Shown: positions 56,308 to 64,000 of the stretch, piece by piece
How the letters are laid out: each line of letters starts with the position of its first letter
Numbering within the stretch: position 1 is the stretch's first letter
Assembly (NCBI GenBank): GCA_944472135.2
Contig: CALYDD020000242.1
Coordinates: 31,771 to 95,770 of the forward strand
Source: Trichobilharzia regenti
Lineage: Eukaryota; Platyhelminthes; Trematoda; Strigeidida; Schistosomatidae
Direction of reading: 5' to 3'
Length of the DNA: 64,000 nucleotides
Made by a program: the position numbers and the translations under genes
The notes under the pieces: model-generated
Seen by the model: the letters and a program-made list of their open reading frames with translations, nothing else
Told to the model about the DNA's origin: nothing
The model's database searches: none

Positions 56308-56760
56308 CGTCAACCTGAGAAGGGTTGTAGGCGTACTGGTGTAAGTCCTACAGTTCTTCAAAGGGTAGCGCATCAATGAGCAGTCCAATGTGCTTGGTGT
56401 ATGATCTTGTACATATGTTCATATTGTATATACTGAATTGATATCATCTGTCATCTAGCTGTTGGTAATTCTGTTTGTGTCCGGACGACTTCCACTTGGA
56501 TCATCAACCTGAGAGGGAATGTAGGCGTACTGCTGTAAGTCCTACAGTTCTTCAAGGGTAGTTTGTCGTGTCAGAATCCACAACATTTGATGTAGTCATT
56601 GTACATATGTTTGTGTTAAATAGTTGTGAGTTCCAATTATTGTAATTGTTGGTTAATCTTGTTTGTGTCCGGACATTCCACAACTTATAATCGTCAACCT
56701 GTGAAGGGTTGCAGGCGTACTGGTGTAAGTCCTGCAATTCTTCAAAGGAATTCAATCAAG
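56308..56760. repeat. Three ~60-bp hairpin repeats, 190-194 bp period
   Basis: Copies start near 56308, 56503 and 56693. Each contains a 6-bp inverted repeat around a 15-nt loop beginning CGTACTG: TGTAGG/CCTACA at 56326-56331/56347-56352 and 56520-56525/56541-56546, and TGCAGG/CCTGCA at 56710-56715/56731-56736. The third copy changes both stem sides together. Between copies, TTTGTGTCCGGAC is also repeated. Confidence 0.8.
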
Positions 56761-57454
56761 ACATGATCGGCGAGGTTGTTTGTACTATTTGTATATACGT
56801 GTGGTGTGTCATATCAATTGGTGTTTTTTGGATTCATTGTGTTTACTCGTTGTTTTCGTGTCTTGTTTTTATTGCGTAATTTTGTTAAAATTTTCGTCGT
56901 GATTACTTCTGAAGTTGTTTCTTGTCTTCTACATCCGTGAATGAATTGATTGATGTTAAAGACAGCAGATGGGTCGTATACGCCGGGGAGGCTAGGCTAG
57001 TGCTGAGAATGAAATGCACACGGAGATAATTGTTAGCTGTGATCTGACACGCCGGGGAGAATGAGTGTAAACGACTGAGGCTTGCATGCGTCACCGCTAC
57101 TAGAACTGAGGCAGAATGAGTGACAAGCGATTGCAGTGGTAATTGGTGGTGAGTAGATAAGAGGATGTGCGTGGAGTATCATGAGTTGGTGCTATGGTCA
57201 CGTTGCATTCTGCAAGAGTCATTCTAGCAAGTGGCGATTGTGTTGCAAGATGTCAAGAGGAGGTCTCTGTCTGGAGGCGCAGGTCGTCATTGATGTGTGA
57301 GATTGTGCTGTGGGTATGCTTGTGGTGTGTTGGCTTTTCTGTTTGTTTTCCATTTCAGCTCTGTCCGTGTGACCCAGGTTCTCGCAATGGCATCCAAGTC
57401 AACGTGCATTGGTCGTGAAGGAAAAAAGGGTTGGATCCCTTTTTTGGTGGGGAG

Positions 57455-57827
57455 TGTCAATGGAGTTGAAGATTGAACGATCAATTCTTGGTTGTTTGCT
57501 CAAAATCAACTTCCTCGATTTTCGCGGAGGCATCAATACGACAGTCATCGTCTCAACGGTCGCTGTTCAGAAAGAAGAGTTAAATATCGTCAGAAGTAAC
57601 ATAACGATTTATTATTGTAATATTTGTTTACAGACCTTAGTTTTCTTAGTTTGCTTAGTGATACTTGATTTATATGCTGGTGTAACAATACATAATACTC
57701 AAGTCAACAATTGGTGTTTTGGTTTTTTCGTCCGTTATAACTAAGCGTTTCTGAAAACTCAAAGGAACAGCGTGGGCCCGAGCGTAGCGAGAGCTGGGCA
57801 TTACCGGTTTATGAGACTTTGATGACA
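57455..57827 (+). repeat. 3' LTR
   Basis: Same length as the 5' LTR and identical at all positions I compared, indicating a young insertion. It is preceded by GGTGGGGAG and followed by the GCTTT target duplication. Confidence 0.9.
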
Positions 57828-57989
57828 GCTTTATTTGTAAAAGAGAACAGACTTCTGTCTTTCAACCAAATGCAACCTAACGGGGGGCCCTTTTAAAACA
57901 ACAGTCAATCAAATCGGATAACACTTTTTTTATTCCTTTACGTTCTCAGAGGAACAGGGTTCGAAGTTAGAGGCAAGGGGGTAAAGGAG

Positions 57990-58061
57990 TGCGGCGGCCA
58001 GGAATCGAACCCCAAGCCACACACGAAGTTGACAAGCATTCTACCACTGTGCCACCGACGC
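57990..58061 (-). repeat. tRNA-Gly-like sequence
   Basis: The minus strand reads GCGTCGGTGGCACAGTGGTA (A box) and GGTTCGATTCC (B box) and ends GGCCGCCGCA. The layout and 72-nt length resemble eukaryotic tRNA-Gly, but the acceptor stem is mispaired and the anticodon arm is degenerate (CTTGT with GTGTG). It is best read as a tRNA pseudogene or SINE head. Confidence 0.6.
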
Positions 58062-58492
58062 TTGGATACCATACCATACACGGATACGTTTACCTCGAAA
58101 GTGATTAATAACACCCAAAAGACAATTTACAATAAGTAATAAGAAATCGGTAGTTCAAATAACTAACTGTCAAGTATATCTCTATCCAGGAAACTTACTC
58201 TTAGGTAACCAAAAGGCTATTGAGTCTGAAAAGCAAGTAATAGGTACCTGTGTCTATCATTGCTTTCAAAAAGAAGGGGGGGAAATACTCAAACTAGTCT
58301 TACTAGGACGTTGATTTCTTAGAGAAACACCCATAATTAACATCATAACCAAAACTTAGACCGTAACATAATCTAATAAATTTTCCAGCTCTTAAAAAAG
58401 AGGGAGGGTGGTACTAGCAGATCAGTAGATATGGTGGTGGTCACTAAGGTGAATCGCCACATTCTGCAGGAACAGCAATACGAAATTTGAAG

Positions 58493-59131
58493 GCTCGAGA
58501 TATTTCTGATTTTTATGAGGGCTTAGATCTTAATCTTGAAAAAGATAATAACGAACGCCTTGACAGATCATGCTTCTACCTTTAAATATATACCATTCGC
58601 CCAGCCTATTGTTGAGATGCGACCACGCGGAATCCGCACAGATTTATGGGGCATCTTATAAATTAACTTGCTATCCATTGTCAGATCTTTAAATACCACT
58701 TCAAAATGTCTTATCTCACTCATTTTCTAATAACGTCTTTACTTGATCCTCATTTTACTCCATTAAAACTAACATTTTACAGCTCTTTATGACTTATATT
58801 CCTACTCTCCGAAGGGTACGGTTGTGCACTAAATGCACAAAAAGGTATAAAACTAAAACAACTGGCACAACTGAGGATAAATGTATTAAAACCAGAAGTG
58901 GACATCATGATAGTACGAGATATACGTCTAGCATTATACATTGCAAATGAACGTTGTCAGCCTAGGGAGTTTCCTTTATAAATGCATTTATTTATGATAC
59001 TTGCACTTACCTATATCATTACAATTTAATGATTCACCTCAGCACTCTAATTTTTCTAAAACAGACTTCAATCCCTTGTAAAAGTTGTACTTACCTCAAT
59101 ATTGGTTGGTTATCGTATGCCTACAACCACG
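58493..59131 (+). repeat. CR1-like repeat, inverted copy of 41410-42062
   Basis: Matches the reverse complement of the nested insertion in C3 over most of its length, including GAGGGCTTAGATCTT and CACAGATTTATGGGGCATCTT. It lacks the tail end present at 41148-41410. Non-coding. Confidence 0.8.
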
Positions 59132-60739
59132 GGTCCCAGATTGAAATTCGCGCCAGGCTGCTAGGTTTCCAACCAAACAAGAAAAGGGTATTATTAGCTT
59201 TAAAGACTACATGCGATACTCAAGAGGTTATTTAGCTGTTGCCAAGTAAAATTTGAAGTTATCTTTAGCTTGAGATTATGTGTTAAACAAAACCAAAGTC
59301 TATTCGTAGAATGAGCGTTTCTGGGATACTAGGAGAAAAAGAAGTGTTTCAGATGAAATGGAAGGGGTACATTGGCACAAAGCAAATAATAGCTGTCCAG
59401 TACTTCCTGGTTTTCAATGGTTCTCTAACTGATATCAATCCGTGATCAACCCGTAAAAATAATATACGTTTTGTATATTTCATTTTGAGTCTTGCTTTCC
59501 ATACGTGACCACTAAACAGCAGTGACTGCCACTGACTAGCAAAGCTTATGAATTGAAACTATTTTATTGAGAATGTACCTTATATCATTTAGAGATAAAA
59601 TGTCCAGAGAAACTGCTTTTATTCATAAATCGGTTCGCCTGTGACATCGCATTCACGTATTCTAGTACTAATAAGCCTCAATGAGTCCTAGATTTGCATC
59701 AAAGTAATCTTTTCCGAATACCATTTCGAATTACATCATCACAGTAAACTATATGAAAAGTAATTCATTGGAAGTAGAGACACGAAGCTATCAAAAGACA
59801 ATTCATAACAGCTAATTTTGTCTATCGACAAACTTTCAGTCTTAACAATCCTGATTATATCCACTCAAAAACTGTTGGTTTCTAAAGACACAGGGAAGTT
59901 ATGTAACAAAAACAACAGTACGATGAAAGTAAGGGTTTGAAATTTGACTAAACATAAACTATTTTAGATGAAGGACCAGATGGGTGAATGTCGACTTTAA
60001 AGATTGGGACAGTGAGTAAAACTTAGAGGAAGACAGAGAAGGAACCTCTAAGAGTAAAAGTGTGGAACTATTCAGTCAGAGTGTACTGAGGGGTCATGGA
60101 CTATGATATAATAAGAAGCTGGAAGGATCTGTTCTGCACATGAATAAATGGGTGGATCGCCAGCACTTCGGCCGTACACAGGTGCTGAAAATTGCACCCC
60201 ATGTGCCACTCGGACTTACATAGACTTGGGCTTTGGTGGAGTTATGTGCCCAGACATTGGCTAAATGGGAGAACTTAAATTCTAACTAACTTACTCTGTC
60301 GTCCTAATAACTATGCTGGATAAATTTCCGATACCTATCTAGAGGTTGCTCTTTTCTTTCAGCCAATGTAGCCAACTTCAGAAGGGCGAGTGATTTTGTG
60401 GGCCTGCGTGGAAGCCGTCCAAATAGGCACACACACTGGTTATTTCGTGACCGTAGAAACTGATCAGTAGCCCAGTCGGAAAAATGTTTTTCTTGGCAGT
60501 CCGGATGGGAGATTTTTAAGAGTCTCAGGCACCGGATCACCCTGCAATTATACATTCACATGTACTCATTGGATTTGGGTTGTTTGTGAGAAGGATTGAC
60601 TTACTAAGCAGTGCAATGACACGTCCTCGTTTCCATCGAAGCTCGTCGCTTGGATTCGGTTCAGATATTTAGCCTTGTGAAGTTTTTTCATGTGAGCACT
60701 GGGACAGATAAATTTGGCAGATAATATCAAACCGGCTAC
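59132..60739. other. No recognised gene
   Basis: No supported coding region. A GC-richer stretch at 60140-60260 (ACTTCGGCCGTACACAGG onward) looks like a dispersed repeat, but no second copy was found in the window. Confidence 0.4.
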
Positions 60740-61290
60740 GAATACCACTCCCTATGCTGAATAGTGAGCACTAGTTTTAACTGTTGCCCGAATAACTAGC
60801 ATTGGCACTGGTAGGAATTTTATCCACTGAGCGCAGTCTGAGAGAAATGTTAACAGGGAATTTCTTTGTAGAATAAGTCGAGCTCTTAGGTGGGGGACAA
60901 TGGGTCGTGCAACGATGTATTTGTGACTCTGGAAACTTCGATTCAATGTTAAAAAGATTTGACTCAAATTGAGCTCCTGTATCAGTCATAGTTGTCATAG
61001 GCGCCCCAAACATGGCTATTAAGAGTTCAAGAAAATCCTCTTCCACCGTTTGGCTCCAGAATTATTAAACGGTGGGGCCACAGATAATCAGGTGGAGGTA
61101 TCAATACATGTGAATAAGTCATTGAATCCGTTAGAGTGTGGTAATGGATCTGTGAACATGGGAAAAAGCAGCATCCGACTCCGAGGATGTTTCCAAAGGA
61201 GACGTACATCTGTTCACTGGCGTTATATCAGCACCCTCGCCCACTTATCCACTTCCAATTGTAGGTTTGGTCAGATATATCTCACAGAAG
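60740..61290 (-). pseudogene. Gypsy-like integrase remnant
   Basis: The minus strand, over broken frames, shows a piece like LFTCID, then EDFLELLIAMFGAPMTTMTD, TGAQFESNLFN and RCTTHCPPP. This follows the integrase core of Gypsy-type LTR elements (D-D-E motif: TD..GAQFES and the H.P block). Reading frames change around 61050 and 60950. No LTRs or other pol domains were found beside it. Dead fragment. Confidence 0.7.
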
Positions 61291-61492
61291 TAATTTTAGC
61301 CCAAGCCTAGTCCTCGAGTGTGTTAACCAGTGGAAATTACTTAATATGGATACTCTCGTAACTTCGAGGACGAATGGTTTAGGCGGATCTTTCGTTGTGT
61401 CCGATTGTATCAAGTTGGTACCGACAGGAGATGCTTACTGTTTAAGTTTGAGACTACAAATAAATAAATAAATTTATTCTCACAGTACGGTA

Positions 61493-61940
61493 CATGAGGG
61501 ACACCAGTTTACAGGCATCATCAAATTGTTACAGAAATACAACCATATTATTCAGTCACAATTTACAGGTGGTAGCAAAATATGTTTTACATGTACGCTG
61601 GAGATTATACATACACTTAATAAATGTTAATCCCAATAGTATAAAACAGCCTTTTCACTTGTGTACAATCGTTTCTGTGCACAGTTGGAAAATCTGCTAG
61701 ATTGTCAGTGAGTGCAACACATCAGGAAATACAGAAGATTTGTTTGCGCATTAACAAACAACCAGGTCTTTGGTGGATGGGTTATAAGTGCCTGAGAAAA
61801 AAATAAAGCTTGAAGTCAATTTTCATACATAAATTCGTTGTGTGCGGAATCCTTGAATTATAGTTCATCGATGTGTTATTATGAAATCAGTGATGTGTTT
61901 ATCTCATTCGATCTGCAATGTCATTGTTGGGAGTAAAACA
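61493..61940 (-). repeat. CR1-like 3' UTR repeat with tail
   Basis: Reverse complement of 47565-48012. Here the 3' terminus is present, ending on the plus strand at an AAATAAATAAATAAATTTATT run (about 61459-61478), the CR1-type tail. Confidence 0.75.
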
Positions 61941-62377
61941 CATAAGCTTTAGAAGCCTTATCTGATGAATCTACCACAAATGAAAGAGAGCCATATATAT
62001 CAGCGTGCTTTGGGTTTTCGACTTTCTCAACCTTATCTTACAGTTGTGCGACTACACTGGGTGCATCTTTTGACAGCTGAAAATCTTTCAGTCTTCTTGA
62101 TTTAGCGAATGCTGGGGGCCAAGTGTCCTTGCGTTATCGTATTTTTCGGGCCAGTCCTTTCATTTTAGGAGGTGGTCACCTCTAGTTTTGTGCCTTTCGT
62201 TAGTAATTTTCCGTACCCCATCGGCCGATACTGACGAATGTTCGACTAATTTCAATGGGAGAAGTTCACTCGCCTCGCCTTTCTTATACCTCCGCTCTTC
62301 TTTTGTTGTTAGTCGTCTCTTCCATGTGGCAACTAGAATATCATACCTTTAGTGATCTAGGATTGGTAGGTATCTCT
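61941..62377. other. No recognised gene
   Basis: Nothing identifiable between the CR1 tail repeat and the RTE 3' end. Confidence 0.4.
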
Positions 62378-64000
62378 GTCTGTTTTCGACATAGAACTCT
62401 GCACAAATGTGCGGAAGTTCAAGTCGCCACATTCCGTGTAGCACGCGAAGCAAGAGAAGAAAGTACAAGAAAAGCATAATAGAAACAGTGAGCAGAGGTG
62501 TGAGACAAAGGAGTAATAAAGAAATACAAAACAGTTTCATTGAAGATCATAAGTCACAGGGAGTGGATGCATCTGCGCCACTGAGAACGATTTTGAGCCA
62601 TGTCACCAATTATTTCCAACCACAGATTTTTACCGTCCCGAGGACCCCAGCCTGGAAGTCTGCACCTTCCTACGTGGCTAAGACCAACTGTTGTGGATTT
62701 CATTGACTGATGCCAAGTTTTTGTTTGACCGCCGCTAGCTTATTTCCAGCCTGACCCTATATCCGCTAACATTGCTCGTCGAGGGAGGCGATGACTTGGC
62801 ATACGTAACACATGTCCTAACCATCTCAGTCGATGTAGCTTCACGACTTCGTCGATTGATTTCCCCTGTTTACCTAGAACTCTACGCCTAACCTCCATGT
62901 TGCTCACCTTATTATGCCACTTTACACGGGAAATAGAACGCAGGCACCTATGATCAAAGACAGCTAGTCTTTTCATGTCTTCCACTCTCAGTGACCAGGT
63001 CTCACAACCATAAAGGAGGACGGAGCGGACTGATGAGCAGTACACCCGCCCTTTGGTCGATAGTCGAACATCTCGTCTACGCCAGAGTCGGCGTAAACTG
63101 GCAGATGCGAAACGAGCCCCTTGTATTCGTGCTGAGATTTCGTCAGAGATCAGCCCGTTGGGGCTGATGGTACTTCCCAAATAAGTGAAGCGGTCAACGT
63201 GCTCTACCACTTCACTTCGTATTTTTAAACTAGGCGTCGATGTAGTCCAGTCCTGTAACATCATCTTGCATTTGGCGGGAGCGAATCGCATGCCAAACAT
63301 TCGTAGATTGCGGCTCAAGGTGTTTAGAAGACTCTGCATTTCGTCAGCGTCTTCGCCTAGAAGGACTATATCGTCTGCATATTCCAAGTCAACGAGATTA
63401 TTCCCGGTAGCAAGTCAATCCCTGAGTCGCTGAAGTCACCTAGGGTTAAGTCCATTAACACATCTATGATGAAGTTGAATAGAAAAGGAGATAATGGGCA
63501 TCCTTGACGGACACCACTGGTCGTCATCAGTTCAGATGACAGCTCGCCGTAAGCCCTCACCTGGCTGTATGAGTACGAATAGAGTGCCTTAATCAGTGCA
63601 ATATATTTTCTTGGAATTCCCTTTACAGCCAAGCATCTCCAGAGAACTTCCCGATCGACAGAGTCGAATGCTGCCTTTAGGTCAAGAAATATAATGACTG
63701 TTGGACGCCGGTAGGAATGCCTATGTTCTAGAATCTGTCGGAGGGTGAAGATATGATCAATACACCCTCTTCCTGGTCTAAAGCCTGCCTGGCTCTCTCG
63801 TGTTTGTGCTTCCCGAGCACCACTCAGTCTACGCATGATTATTGAGCCTAAGACTTTAGATACTATATTAGTCAAGCTAATCCCTCTGTGATTATCACAG
63901 GAAGACTTGTCTCCCTTCTTGTATATGGGGATAATCAGTGACTTACACCAACCCGATGGGACTTCTTCTGATTCCCAGACGCTGCCTAGTACCTCAGTTA
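62378..64000 (-). mobile_element. RTE-like copy A4, 3' part (cut by window edge)
   Basis: This minus-strand subfamily A element has its 3' end at about 62378 (CAGACAG tail, GTTTTCGACATAG on the plus strand). It runs off the right edge within the reverse transcriptase. It is very similar to copy A3, including the 3' UTR. Confidence 0.85.
62558..64000 (-). pseudogene. RTE reverse transcriptase, copy A4 (frameshift and stop)
   Basis: Reading from the right edge, the frame contains [11 protein letters not shown] and [10 protein letters not shown] and shifts by one base near 63405 (a lost T in the LLPGNN codons, compared with A3). It continues with EYADDIVLL and WLGHVLRMP and meets a TAA in place of a Lys codon near 62740. 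Beyond the stop the C-terminal GWGPRDGKN block is still readable to about 62558. One deletion and one substitution therefore disable an otherwise well-preserved copy. Confidence 0.85.

Larger units (their letters stand above)
53831..57832 (+). mobile_element. BEL/Pao-like LTR retrotransposon, gag-only
   Basis: Two 373-bp direct repeats (53836-54208, 57455-57827) begin TGTCAATGG and end GATGACA, flanked by the 5-bp target duplication GCTTT (53831-53835, 57828-57832). The 3.2-kb interior encodes a gag-like protein but no protease, reverse transcriptase, RNase H or integrase that I can find. A purine-rich GGTGGGGAG just before the 3' LTR could be the polypurine tract. No convincing primer binding site was identified. 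The element would need enzymes from a full-length relative. Confidence 0.85.

Noticed and set aside
57990..58061. Functional tRNA-Gly gene
   Set aside because: The acceptor and anticodon stems are mispaired and the anticodon is not a glycine anticodon in the proper loop position.

Overview
The window looks like nuclear DNA of a parasitic flatworm, most likely a schistosome-like blood fluke. Three things point there: the dense load of RTE-like and CR1-like non-LTR retrotransposons plus BEL/Pao and Gypsy LTR elements; intron-split host exons with GT-AG junctions; and one 33-nt micro-intron. The species cannot be named from sequence alone. I see no bacterial or viral gene set, no CRISPR array and no rRNA. 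Nearly all coding sequence belongs to mobile elements. | Region 1-15.6 kb is a tandem array with a 7,172-bp unit. Each unit holds a plus-strand RTE copy truncated inside its reverse transcriptase, joined tail-to-tail to an intact minus-strand RTE copy. Neighbouring units meet head-to-head across a 698-bp spacer that is itself a hairpin, so near-perfect palindromes of about 4.2 kb result. A third, doubly deleted plus copy (15.5-18.7 kb) ends the array. | Region 18.7-36.5 kb carries the remains of one host gene on the minus strand. Six exon-like blocks (34078-33944, 28566-28318, 28284 to 24383, 23340-22436, 20926-20805, 19002-18870) have plausible splice sites and keep a continuous reading phase across every junction. 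The last block matches the start of the Ulp1/C48 peptidase domain of SENP6/SENP7-type SUMO proteases. Two exons are split by retrotransposons: an intact CR1 element in one and a 5'-truncated RTE piece in the other. The last exon is folded into a 148-bp-arm palindrome beside the RTE array, and the catalytic His/Asp/Cys exons are not in the window. A partial duplicate at 36041-36475 preserves the empty CR1 insertion site. A degraded minus-strand CR1 (29.2-33.8 kb) lies in an intron. | Region 38.4-53 kb is a graveyard of CR1 copies (one with another CR1 tail nested in it) and a decayed RTE of a different family. Region 53.8-57.8 kb is a BEL/Pao-like LTR element with paired 373-bp LTRs and a 5-bp target duplication; it has gag only, followed by tandem hairpin repeats that covary. 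Region 57.8-64 kb holds tRNA-like sequence, CR1 tails, a Gypsy integrase remnant and, at the right edge, another minus-strand RTE copy. | The elements do not cooperate with the host. RTE and CR1 copies each encode an endonuclease plus reverse transcriptase for target-primed retrotransposition, and together they have dismantled the host peptidase gene. The head-to-head, tail-to-tail symmetry of the array is either a recent genomic rearrangement or an assembly artefact, and should be checked on raw long reads.
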